From VRUE01 sp036403515 (GTDB taxonomy: Bacteria; Actinomycetota; Thermoleophilia; Solirubrobacterales; 70-9): DNA of 21,586 nucleotides. This document shows, one piece after another, positions 6,645 to 13,517 of this stretch (the stretch's first letter is position 1; each line of letters begins with the position of its first letter). The notes beneath the pieces are model-generated. The model did no database searches, was not told the DNA's origin, and saw nothing but the letters and a program-made list of their open reading frames with translations. Location of the stretch: NCBI GenBank assembly GCA_036403515.1, contig DASWQV010000111.1:1-21586 (forward strand), given 5' to 3'. A program made the position numbers and the translations under genes.

Positions 6645-6742
6645 TCGCTCTCGAAAGGCCGCCGCACGGAGAGCGGTTTGCGACCATGATGTGACCTGGA
6701 TGTGGCTTAACAATTGCGGCGCTTCGGCCAAAGGTCGAGCGC
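6645..6742 (+). repeat. left-end copy C (degenerate)
   Basis: CTCTCGAAAGGC (around 6645-6660) resembles the CTTGAAAGGC core. It is followed by CGCCGCACGGAGAGCGG, comparable with CGTCCGCGTGGTGAGCGG in the main left end. Then comes a three-unit 11-bp array at 6678-6706: TTGCGACCATG, ATGTGACCTGG, ATGTGGC. The next ~35 bp (GGCGCTTCGGCCAAAGGTCGAGCGCT) match 7017-7045 of the main left end at most positions. So this is a second, older left end in the same orientation, about 300 bp before the main one. Confidence 0.6.
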
Positions 6743-6841
6743 TTTGCAGGCGCGATGGATGGCGATGCCATCAGCGCTCGTCCTTCTCGCGCGCAGATCG
6801 TCAGGCCGGTCGCGAAGGGCTCATCATCGGAAGCACGCGTC

Positions 6842-6906
6842 GCTCGCAAATCGAGGAGAAGCGCGGCGTTTGGCTCTACACCGGCATTGCGGGGAAAGTA
6901 ACGAAA
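6842..6906 (+). repeat. right-end remnant preceding the island's left att
   Basis: The bases before the tRNA copy at 6907 resemble those before the intact tRNA at 18495-18565. GGCTCTACACCGGCA compares with GGCTCTGCACCAGGCA, and CGGCATTGCGGGGAAAGTAACG (6882-6903) differs from 18541-18562 at two positions. They are the right edge of an earlier element that once occupied 6655-6948. Only about 250 bp of it remain. Confidence 0.5.
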
Positions 6907-6948
6907 TGCGCCCGGAGAGAATCGAACTCTCGACCTCCGGCTTGAAAG
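6900..6948 (-). repeat. attL: direct repeat containing 3' half of tRNA-Glu
   Basis: This is a 49-bp perfect match to 18559-18607 (offset 11,659). Read on the minus strand it is the anticodon loop (CTTTCAA), the 3' strand of the anticodon stem, the variable region, the T-arm, the acceptor 3' strand and a few downstream bases. There is no 5' half here, so it is not a tRNA gene. With mismatches at 6888 and 6899 the match extends left to 6882. It ends exactly at the 5' edge of the anticodon loop, a usual crossover place for tyrosine recombinases. Confidence 0.9.
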
Positions 6949-6988
6949 GCTGAGGGGCGTCCGCGTGGTGAGCGGACTAGCGCCGATT

Positions 6989-7006
6989 ATGTGACCGAGA
7001 TGCGAC
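6989..7006 (+). repeat. arm-type tandem repeat at island left end
   Basis: ATGTGACC and ATGCGAC are spaced 11 bp start to start, 41 bp inside the att core. The same 11-bp unit recurs at 5128-5145, 6678-6706 and 18434-18452. Paired sites one helical turn apart flanking an att core are the expected form of arm-type sites for a tyrosine integrase. The 7007-7050 stretch after it holds a hairpin (GGTCGCTTCGACC) and no gene. Confidence 0.55.
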
Positions 7007-7050
7007 TTGTCCGGTGCGGTCGCTTCGACCGAAGGTCGAGTGCTCCGACG

Positions 7051-7338
7051 CTAGACGGCGGCGAGGGCCGGCGCGAGGTCGTCGGCGCTGGCCTTGACCG
7101 ACTCAGGGATCGTGATGCGCAGTTCGCCTTCGCGATCAAGGATCGCTTGAGCGCCCAAGACGGTTAGACCGACGATGCGTTGAGTGCCTGGCTCGAAGCG
7201 CAGGACGTGACCCTCGGGCGTCTCCTCGCCCTCCGCCTCCAAGGGCTCGCCGACATGCAAATAGAGCACGTCGTTCTCAGCGTCATAGTCGGCGTGGTCG
7301 AAGACGACCGGGCCAATTCTGATGTTCACTTGCTCCAT
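7051..7338 (-). CDS. DUF2283 protein, probable antitoxin
   Basis: This 95-aa protein has the DUF2283 pattern: DHADYDAENDVLYLHVGE, then EETPEGHVLRFEPGTQRIVGLTVLGAQAIL. Proteins of this family often sit beside DUF4258 or RelE-like toxins as the proposed antitoxin. Here it follows the toxin-like gene with a 13-bp overlap (7326-7338), so the order is toxin then antitoxin. No DNA-binding domain is visible, so it would not be expected to regulate the operon alone. The neutralising role is inferred from pairing. Confidence 0.75.
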   Translation of the reverse strand: MEQVNIRIGPVVFDHADYDAENDVLYLHVGEPLEAEGEETPEGHVLRFEPGTQRIVGLTVLGAQAILDREGELRITIPESVKASADDLAPALAAV

Positions 7339-7637
7339 GCGCGTGGATCCTTCCGGTTGCCGAACGCAGAGATAACCCGCGCCGGCTCCTGTTCATAGCT
7401 TACGACCACCAACAGCCAACGGCTAGGACCCGCGCCTCGCAGGTAGTGACGTCTGCGCCACTCGTAAACCGGGTCCGGCAAAACGCGATCCGGTTCGGCA
7501 ATGGCTCTCAACACGTCAGCGAGATGGGGCGCGAGCTCGGGATGACCTCGCAGAATCTTGTCGCGCCAGAGATCGGCGGGCACGATTACCCGAACGCCTG
7601 ACGGATCCTTGGCCTCCCCAGCCCCGCCAACCGCCAT
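7326..7637 (-). CDS. DUF4258/RelE-like putative toxin
   Basis: This 103-aa protein has the layout of small DUF4258-like or related RelE/BECR-fold toxins. It has an early His (H32 in KILRGHPELA), a mid-region VLRAIAEPDRVLPDPVYEWRRRHYLR, then strands LLVVVSYEQEPARVISAFGNRK. Arg61-63, His64 and Tyr65 are candidate RNA-contacting residues. It overlaps the DUF2283 gene and follows the nucleotidyltransferase-like gene by 31 nt. The family call rests on recognised pattern, not a search; a PBECR-type nuclease is the main alternative. Confidence 0.6.
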   Translation of the reverse strand: MAVGGAGEAKDPSGVRVIVPADLWRDKILRGHPELAPHLADVLRAIAEPDRVLPDPVYEWRRRHYLRGAGPSRWLLVVVSYEQEPARVISAFGNRKDPRAWSK

Positions 7638-7668
7638 CAGAAGTCTTTACCCGAGTTCATCTTGGCAC

Positions 7669-7977
7669 TCACTCAGCAAGAACTCGTCCCTGCGATAGAG
7701 CCACGTGGACGACTCCGCCGCGCACATCGCGCCAGCGATTCGCATAAGCCCGACTAACGACAATGACGTCGGCAGGCACTCGCAGCTCGCGCAAGGTGCG
7801 ATGGAGACGAACCGACTCCTCGGCCTCGTCTGCGACCTCGGGCTCTACGACTAGAAAGCTGACACTGCTAGGCGAATCGATCGCACCAGAATCAAACAGA
7901 ACAACTTGCGCGTCTGGCGCGGCGGCAACCAGGCGGCGTCCCGCCTCGGCGATCAAAGTCTCATCGACTGCTCGCAT
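7669..7977 (-). CDS. nucleotidyltransferase-like protein with lost catalytic motif
   Basis: This 102-aa protein has the framework of a minimal nucleotidyltransferase (MNT): VVLFDSGAID, FLVVEPEVAD, ESVRLHRTLRELRVPADVIVVS, and a C-terminal VVHVALSQGRVL. In active MNTs the first motif is LFGSRARG and the strand before LLVV carries DxD. Here Gly is Asp29 and both Asp are Ser (S38, S40), and a few loop residues are missing. It should be catalytically dead and may act as a binding or regulatory subunit. It is the first gene of a three-gene minus operon with the toxin/DUF2283 pair. TATAGG ends 3 nt before the ATG, too close to act as a -10 for this start if transcription begins ~7 nt downstream. Confidence 0.7.
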   Translation of the reverse strand: MRAVDETLIAEAGRRLVAAAPDAQVVLFDSGAIDSPSSVSFLVVEPEVADEAEESVRLHRTLRELRVPADVIVVSRAYANRWRDVRGGVVHVALSQGRVLAE

Positions 7978-8467
7978 GGCCTATATCGTAACTCCGGCCG
8001 CAGACAATTCGTATCATGCTTCTGTGGCGCACGATCGGATGAAAGCGACAACGCGAGGGCGTTCGGTGACGCAGGTCGTCGCCGCCACGACGCCGCACCT
8101 CGCCGCTCTTGTTGCCGACGGGACCGTAAGACCTAGCGAAGGACCTAAGCACCTACCGCAACCGACAACGCTTCGGGGCGCCGGCAAGAGCGCGGCGAGC
8201 TACATCCGAGATGGTCGTCGCTGAAGCCCCTACGTTGAGAGGGGTCGTGTGACCCAGAGAGCGAGACCCCGGAGGCGAGGGCATAAAAGCGATATCTCGT
8301 CCGCTCCGCCGAAGCACCGGCAGAAGGCAGGAAGGCGGGTGGGCGCCACGAACATTGGGGCAGGGCGTTAGAACGTCCTGGCTCAACTCGGAGACCGAAT
8401 CTCGCTTGGGAGGGCGAGCAACGGATCCGTGCGCCCTCACCACCCCCACCCCGACCCTCCCGGCCTG
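7978..8467. other. non-coding stretch between divergent island genes
   Basis: No convincing gene is seen; open frames here are short and have poor coding character. It holds a hairpin at about 8229-8246 (CCCCT, 8-nt loop, AGGGG), an overlapping GGGTC/GACCC stem near 8242-8256, and the 10-bp palindrome ACGGATCCGT at 8421-8430. It must contain the promoters for both the minus operon ending at 7051 and the plus gene at 8468. Confidence 0.4.
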
Positions 8468-9049
8468 ATGCTGATCGACGGCGGCCAGTCTGCCCCCCAA
8501 GGGTTGGTGCCGCTACCTTCGGGCTCCGGCGAATGGGGCGAGCGCTCCGCACCGAACATCTTTCCTCGTCGCCCCGGCGATCACCTCGAGCTCTGGACCT
8601 TCGACGCCGAGGGCACGATCCGCGAGATCCGCCGAGCGTCCCGCGAGCGAGGACTCAACCCCGACACCGCGATCACGCTCGTCTGCGAGCGCCGGCTCGC
8701 CGGCGCCGAGCTCGAAGCTAGCGCGACGGCCGCTCTAGACGAAGCCGCGATGACGGCCGAGGCACCGCTCTCGATGTGGGGGGCCAACCGGGCCTACCTG
8801 CGCTCGCTCCGCTATGGCGATCCGCTCGAGCGCGCCTCCCGGGTCCCTCTGGGTGCGCCAGATGCGGCGGTGCCGATCCGACTTCTCGATCGTCTCGGCG
8901 ATGGTGAAGTCCTCGCCGACCCGCTCGTACATGGCGAGTTGGAGAGCGCCATCGGGTGGGAGGTGGCCGCGCTCTGCGCCGGAAGGCTGATCGGCGAATG
9001 GGCCCTCGCCGCGAGAATCGCCGGCGGCCTCCTCGCCGTGGCCCGTTAG
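8468..9049 (+). CDS. unknown 193-aa protein
   Basis: I do not recognise this protein. Codon use is GC-rich at third positions across the frame, which supports real coding. The N-terminus reads MLIDGGQSAPQGLVPLP; then DHLELWTFDAEGTIREIRRASRERGLNP, helical segments, and a C-terminus of Ala/Leu-rich helices (GWEVAALCAGRLIGEWALAARIAGGLLAVAR). I chose ATG 8468; a GTG at 8429 would add 13 His/Pro-rich residues that look non-native. It converges on the next gene so tightly that the two stop codons overlap (TTAG at 9046-9049). No membrane signal is clear. Confidence 0.6.
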   Translation: MLIDGGQSAPQGLVPLPSGSGEWGERSAPNIFPRRPGDHLELWTFDAEGTIREIRRASRERGLNPDTAITLVCERRLAGAELEASATAALDEAAMTAEAPLSMWGANRAYLRSLRYGDPLERASRVPLGAPDAAVPIRLLDRLGDGEVLADPLVHGELESAIGWEVAALCAGRLIGEWALAARIAGGLLAVAR

Positions 9050-10299
9050 CCGGTCTTTCGGAGCCAAATGTCGACAGGCAGCGCTGGCGCCCTCGTGGCA
9101 GCAGGCAACTCAGCGGCGGCGTGCCAGCCGCGATGAAGCGCTCCCAGCTCGAGCCGGGCGCGGTGGGATTCGGCCTCCGCCACGATCTCATCGAGCTCCT
9201 CGCGAGCGCCATCGGCTCCGAGGGCGGCGATCTCCCTCACCAGCTCCTCGGCGTCCGCACGGTTGTGCCCGTGGCGTTCGGGCTGGCTGTGAGGCACGGC
9301 GTCCCGGATGTGGTGGCCGCACTCGCAAGGCAGTTCTGAGAACAGGCGGCGGAGAGGCTCTTCATGCTCGGGACCGAGTTTGGTGGTGCCGCGGATCGCG
9401 CGGTGGAAGGCGTGCACACCCCAGCCGTCATCATCCTCGGAGTCCTCACCCCCGCCTTCGACCGACTCCGGCGGCTGGGGCGGCGGGAAGGGCATTCGCG
9501 TGCGGCCCCAGCCCTGACAGGCGGCGGCGACCCCATTTCGCATCGCCGCCTCCCAGAGACGGCCGAGGCCGCCTAGGAGGCACGGCGTGGCGGTCACCGC
9601 CTGAAGGCCAGTGGCCAAGGCGTGCACCCGCTCATACTGCAGCCGGCTCGAGGTGAAGTTCCAGACCCAGATCCAGAAGAGATCGGCGCCGACCTCCCGG
9701 TATCCCGAGATCAACTCGGTGATACCCGTCATCGTCAGGGTGCTCGCGTTGATGGCGATCCCGACCGCGACGCTCCGCTTACCAGTGGCACCCGGCCCAT
9801 CGACGGCCCCGGTCGTCTCGGCGAGTTCAACGAACTCATGGGCAAGCGCGAGATCGAGTAGGCGACCGCGGCTCAGCGCATCTTCCTCGCGGACCCGATG
9901 GTAGGGCGAGAGCAGGATGCTCCCCCCTGCGGCGATCTGGGCGTTTCGGTGGCGGGCGACAAGCTCGGAGCGAGCGGCAGGGGCGAGGGCGTCCTCGCTC
10001 GGGCGCAAACGCCGCTTCCGGTCGAGCTCGAGGCCAAGGCGGCGGAACTCGCCACCGCGGTGATCGTCATCGGGCTCGAGCTGTTCACGCCAAGCCTCCG
10101 TGTCTACGAGGACGCCGCGGCCGTCCCTGCGGGCGGCGGCGAGAGTATTACCGAGGTGGGCAGCCCCGATCACCGACGTCGCGATCGCGCCGATCGGGCT
10201 CTCGGACTCCAAATCGCGCCCGTGTGGAGCAGTGTTTCGACTGATCCACTGGACGAGCGGACGCGGCGCTGTCTGCGCTGCATTCGTGGTTTTCGTCAC
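9046..10299 (-). CDS. unknown 417-aa protein, TIM-barrel-like core with C-terminal Cys/His segment
   Basis: Alternating strand/helix units suggest a beta/alpha barrel: RGVLVDTEAWREQL (61-74), AAGGSILLSPYHRV (123-136), SVAVGIAINAS (176-186), ELISGYREVGADLFWIWVWN (195-214), PCLLGGLGRLWEAAMRNGVAAAC (239-261), ending GWGRTRMPFP. A Pro/Glu/Asp-rich linker (272-292) follows. The C-terminal segment CECGHH ... HGHN ... then a helical repeat is reminiscent of the tail found in an uncharacterised barrel family of actinobacteria. Start is a GTG (10297-10299). The enzyme activity is unknown, and the barrel is a prediction from pattern only. Confidence 0.6.
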   Translation of the reverse strand: MTKTTNAAQTAPRPLVQWISRNTAPHGRDLESESPIGAIATSVIGAAHLGNTLAAARRDGRGVLVDTEAWREQLEPDDDHRGGEFRRLGLELDRKRRLRPSEDALAPAARSELVARHRNAQIAAGGSILLSPYHRVREEDALSRGRLLDLALAHEFVELAETTGAVDGPGATGKRSVAVGIAINASTLTMTGITELISGYREVGADLFWIWVWNFTSSRLQYERVHALATGLQAVTATPCLLGGLGRLWEAAMRNGVAAACQGWGRTRMPFPPPQPPESVEGGGEDSEDDDGWGVHAFHRAIRGTTKLGPEHEEPLRRLFSELPCECGHHIRDAVPHSQPERHGHNRADAEELVREIAALGADGAREELDEIVAEAESHRARLELGALHRGWHAAAELPAATRAPALPVDIWLRKTG

Positions 10300-10458
10300 G
10301 AACGTATGATCGCCATCGTCGCGGACGTCAAAGACCCGCTCGCGAGCAACCGCCAGATAAATCGACCGCTACCCGGCTGCACCCCAGCTACTGCCGTACT
10401 TCGCGTCGAAACTCGGGCGCTTGCGCTGGGGCGCTCAGCCGTTCTCAACATGGCGTAA

Positions 10459-10481
10459 TAGCGGTATTGCAGACACCGCTA
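10459..10481 (-). terminator. hairpin downstream of the HEPN-like gene
   Basis: TAGCGGT (10459-10465) and ACCGCTA (10475-10481) form a 7-bp stem with a 9-nt loop, 22 nt beyond the stop of the minus-strand gene at 10504. On the minus strand it is followed by TTACG, a poor U-tract. It is a possible terminator; nothing else is visible in 10300-10503. Confidence 0.35.
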
Positions 10482-10503
10482 AGGACACGCAGCCAGTCGG
10501 GTC

Positions 10504-11574
10504 TTAGGAGGCCTGGGTGCGGATCAGTCGAGACCGGAACCGCGCCACATCGAGATGCACTTGGCGCGCGACCGGCGCCTCCCACGACTTCGATCGACGG
10601 TAGACCGCGTTGACGGCTTCGGTTAGAGGTCGAAACTCGCGGATCAGGTGGTCGACGAACCACTTCATCTGCGCGTCGAAGGTCTCCTTTAGCTTGGAAG
10701 GGGGATCGAAAGGATTCGGCTGCAGCAGCGGCTCGACCGGCGGCACGACTGGCGGGGGTGGCAGCGCGATCCCGTAGGTGGAGACCAGTCGGCCCAGGAG
10801 TTCTTCGGCTCCCCTCAGCATGGGCTCGCTGGCCTCCGCGAGCGCGTCGAGCTCGGCGAAATCGTCTTCGCCAGGCTCCGGCGCCCTGCGGAGCTGACCG
10901 GGGATCACCGACTCAATGGCTTTCCGCTGCTCGCGCAGTCGTTCGACGACCTCCTGGAACCTCTGGATCGTGCCGCGACCCCGCGCTATCAACGCGCTCA
11001 ACTCCTCGGCTGCCTCGCGGGCATCGTCCTCGGCGATAGACAGAGGCTCCTTCGCCGCGAGCTCACCAATCAGAACCAGGACATCCCGCTCAAAGCTCGC
11101 CCCGGCCTCCTCCATCGCGACCAAATCGACGAGCCCGCGCTTCCACGGCTGGTTCTTCGCGTCAACGGGATAGCGGAACGTCGCCGCGTTCGGATCGACC
11201 TGGTCCAGCAGATCGGCGAACTCCTTCTGGGAACGCTCGAGCGTGTCCCACGCGGACGAAGCCCCTGCCGCGTTGCAGGCGTCGGCGCATCGCTTCCAGA
11301 GTGAGTTGATCCTGTGGTCGACGACGAGGTCGGCGCCGGCACGCTCGAGGATCAGCTTCAAACCAACCTCGACCCGATGGCGTTGAAGGAAGACCACGTT
11401 GACGCCCATGTCGTCGACGGCAAAGGCCTCCGCGAGAAGCCGAGGCGTGACGAAGGCAACGAGGCGGCCGAGACCGAGGAACTGGGACTCCCAGGTGCCG
11501 ACCAGCTCCAGCCGGAGTATGTACCCATCGCGCGGCTCTCCACCCGGAAAGATCGTGTCGGCCAGCGACGGCAT
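10504..11574 (-). CDS. unknown 356-aa protein with HEPN-like N-terminal half
   Basis: The first half resembles HEPN-type helical proteins found in defence islands. It has FLQRHRVEVGLKLILERAG (62-80), DHRINSLWKRC (86-96), and EFADLLDQVDPNAATFRYPVDAKNQ (118-142); the DP-x-x-x-x-FRYP stretch with an upstream His/Trp pair is a recurring signature of one such family. A long predicted helix/coiled coil follows (180-225), then a Pro-rich linker (271-293) and a C-terminal helical piece. A classical RxxxxH RNase motif is not obvious. It is divergent from the frameshifted gene and RES operon, with 73 bp between. A toxin or abortive-infection role is only inferred from type and location. Confidence 0.55.
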   Translation of the reverse strand: MPSLADTIFPGGEPRDGYILRLELVGTWESQFLGLGRLVAFVTPRLLAEAFAVDDMGVNVVFLQRHRVEVGLKLILERAGADLVVDHRINSLWKRCADACNAAGASSAWDTLERSQKEFADLLDQVDPNAATFRYPVDAKNQPWKRGLVDLVAMEEAGASFERDVLVLIGELAAKEPLSIAEDDAREAAEELSALIARGRGTIQRFQEVVERLREQRKAIESVIPGQLRRAPEPGEDDFAELDALAEASEPMLRGAEELLGRLVSTYGIALPPPPVVPPVEPLLQPNPFDPPSKLKETFDAQMKWFVDHLIREFRPLTEAVNAVYRRSKSWEAPVARQVHLDVARFRSRLIRTQAS

Positions 11575-11647
11575 CGGCTGATTGTGCCGCGTCCATCGCC
11601 GCCGGTTGCTGAACGTGCGGCCAAGGCGGCGTAACTAGGCTTGGACG

Positions 11648-12117
11648 ATGGTACGGGCGAGAACGATGATCAACGGCGGCGCGACCGTGGGCCAGGTCGC
11701 CGCCATCGGCCGCGTGATCCGGAAAGCCGGCTTCGAGGGCGAATGCGTCGCCGAGCTGGCGGCACAGGGTGGCGGCATTTGGGCGGTGATGCTCGACACG
11801 GGCCGAAGACTTTCTTCGGCGGGCTGGTCGGTGCCGCCGGGGTCGATGCGTGGAGACGGCTGAAGGTCTTGATGGTGGAACTGAGGGAAGCCTTCGGGGC
11901 GCGCGAGGGGTCCCACATCCAGCTCTACCTTCGTCCTGACGTGGTCACGAAGGCCGAGTGGGAGGACTCGGATCGGAAGTTCGGCCCGCCCGGATTCCAC
12001 CACAGCAACGAGCATCGCCCCGAGGAGCTCCTGGTGGACTCGCTGATGTCGGACGAGGAGTTGAAGGCGATAGTCGACCGCTACCGCGACACCCCGGACT
12101 CGAATCCGATCAGGTAG
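11648..12117 (+). pseudogene. frameshifted ~156-aa protein upstream of RES gene
   Basis: Two frames are needed for one sensible protein. From ATG 11648 the frame reads VGQVAAIGRVIRKAGFEGECVAELAAQGGGIWAVMLDTG. From about 11803 sense continues one frame over as PKTFFGGLVGAAGVDAWRRLKVLMVELREAFG to the stop at 12117. The original frames beyond this point turn into arginine-rich nonsense. One missing C in GGGCCG (11801-11805) would restore a ~156-aa protein. I do not recognise it. It ends 26 nt before the RES gene, so the two are probably co-transcribed. Sequencing error, recent mutation or programmed frameshifting are all possible. Confidence 0.6.
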
Positions 12118-12142
12118 CGGCGATCCGTATCGCCTGCAGCCG

Positions 12143-13396
12143 GTGGGCCACTACGCTCACGGTAATGGGGGGGCGAAGGAACTTGAGAACGAGCAGTTCG
12201 AACGCCGTGCCGCGGGGCTCGCTGGCTATGTCTGCGATGAGTGCTTCTCGGACTATGCGCTGATCGCCTACGTCAAGGAGCACGCGACCGAGAACGAATG
12301 CGACTTCTGCGGACGCAAGGAGGACCGGCCGATCGCGGCGCCGGCCGACGATGTGGTCGGTCTGATCATGGAATCGATCCGCACCGAGTGGACGGATCCG
12401 GTCGAGGAGCTGGCCTACGACAGCGCCGAGGGCGGCTATCAGGGCCACCAGATCGAATTCGACCAGGTGCTCTACGAGGTCGGTGAACCGATCGCGGGCG
12501 ACGAGTTCCGTGAAGCCCTGATCGCGGCGACCATTGGCTACACCATCCAATGGTGCAAAGCCGACTACGGGGCGCCGTTCGAGGACGAAGCGATGGCTTA
12601 CGACTGGAGCGACCTCGTCGATCACGTTAAGTTCCAGAGTCGCTACTTCTTCTCCACCCAGGTCCGCGAGGGGCGCGAAGCCGGCCAGCATGGGTCGGCG
12701 GTCGACATTCTCACCGACATTAAGACGTTCGCCGAGGCGGCGGGCCTCTTCAGAACGATCTCGGCCGGAGGACGCTTTTGGCGCGCTCGCGCGTCCGAGG
12801 CCGCCGGAGCCTTCGGGACTCCTGACGAGCTGGGGACGCCGCCGCCCGAGGTGGCGCTCTCGTCGAACAGGATGAGCCCGGCGGGGATCCCCGCGTTCTA
12901 CGGCGCCGAGGACCCCGACACCGCCATCGAGGAGATCCGGACAGTCCCGGTCCCGGAGTTAGGCGCCTATTGGAGCGCCGGAGAGTTCGCTCTCAGCGGC
13001 GCCTGTCTGGTGCTGGACCTCGCGACGATGCCCGATCCGCCTAGCATCTTCGACTCCGAGCGCGCATTGCGGCGCCCCCTCTACTTCCTCTCGGACTTCG
13101 CGACCGACATCAGCAAGCCTCTCGGAGCACGGGGCCGCGAGCACATCGACTACGTGCCGACCCAGGTGGTCGCGGAGTTCCTACGGCTGTCGTTCGTATC
13201 GGAGCTTGGGCCGGTAGCGGGTGTGAGATACCGATCGGCGCGGCACGACGGCGGGACCTGCGTGGTCCTCTTCATCCCGAACGAGGACTGTGTGGACGAA
13301 GCATCCGGGGACCACCCTCAGCTCGTGCTCGGTGAGGTGCGCCATGGCGAGTTCTCAATCACGGCCGAGGCGTCGAACCACCCAAAGGGACCGTGA
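12143..13396 (+). CDS. Zn-ribbon/HEPN-RES N-terminal domain plus RES domain protein
   Basis: RES-domain toxins adopt an ADP-ribosyltransferase-like fold and cleave or phosphorolyse NAD+. The C-terminal ~200 residues match RES: RFWRAR (211-216), RMSPAGIPAFYGAEDPDTAIEEI (243-265), and YVPTQVVAEFLR (337-348). Candidate active-site residues are Arg214/216, Tyr253 and Glu263/264. The N-terminal ~200 residues have two CxxC pairs (31/34 and 53/56), a small zinc ribbon, then a helical HEPN/RES N-terminal-type domain. No Xre-type antitoxin is adjacent. The best start is GTG 12143, 26 nt after the frameshifted gene. An NAD-depleting defence effector is a reasonable inference. Confidence 0.78.
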   Translation: MGHYAHGNGGAKELENEQFERRAAGLAGYVCDECFSDYALIAYVKEHATENECDFCGRKEDRPIAAPADDVVGLIMESIRTEWTDPVEELAYDSAEGGYQGHQIEFDQVLYEVGEPIAGDEFREALIAATIGYTIQWCKADYGAPFEDEAMAYDWSDLVDHVKFQSRYFFSTQVREGREAGQHGSAVDILTDIKTFAEAAGLFRTISAGGRFWRARASEAAGAFGTPDELGTPPPEVALSSNRMSPAGIPAFYGAEDPDTAIEEIRTVPVPELGAYWSAGEFALSGACLVLDLATMPDPPSIFDSERALRRPLYFLSDFATDISKPLGARGREHIDYVPTQVVAEFLRLSFVSELGPVAGVRYRSARHDGGTCVVLFIPNEDCVDEASGDHPQLVLGEVRHGEFSITAEASNHPKGP

Positions 13397-13458
13397 AGGC
13401 ACCGGTCTCTGGTCTTACGATCACACGCTTTGATGAATCGTTCCAGTCTTCCCTGTAA

Positions 13459-13486
13459 GCCTTACCTAGAAATTCTAGAGGGAGGC
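13459..13486. terminator. hairpin between convergent genes
   Basis: CTAGAA (13466-13471), one-base apex, and TTCTAG (13473-13478) form a near-perfect palindrome inside an outer GCCT/AGGC pair (13459-13462 with 13483-13486). It lies between the stops of the RES gene (13396) and the 592-aa gene (13518), so it could terminate both. U-tracts are short on either strand. Confidence 0.45.
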
Positions 13487-13517
13487 TTGGGCAGTCACAA
13501 CCAGCGAGTCGAGTCCT

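Larger units (their letters stand above)
5089..6655. mobile_element. older element segment carrying fic (inferred)
   Basis: This is the DNA between left-end copy A (core at 5071-5096) and left-end copy C (core near 6645-6660). It contains one intact gene, a Fic AMPylator on the minus strand, and no integrase. The boundaries come only from the att-like sequences at both sides, so this is an inferred remnant, not a proven unit. Confidence 0.4.

Noticed and set aside
6678..6706. Short CRISPR array
   Set aside because: Units are 11 bp with no spacers and recur only beside att cores, so arm-type sites fit better.
6580..6945. Plus-strand 121-codon gene ending in the tRNA copy
   Set aside because: Its C-terminus (KCARRESNSRPPA) is translated tRNA sequence and the rest has no coding character.
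6907..6948. Second tRNA-Glu gene
   Set aside because: Only the 3' half is present; no acceptor 5' strand or D-arm follows, so it is the attL copy.
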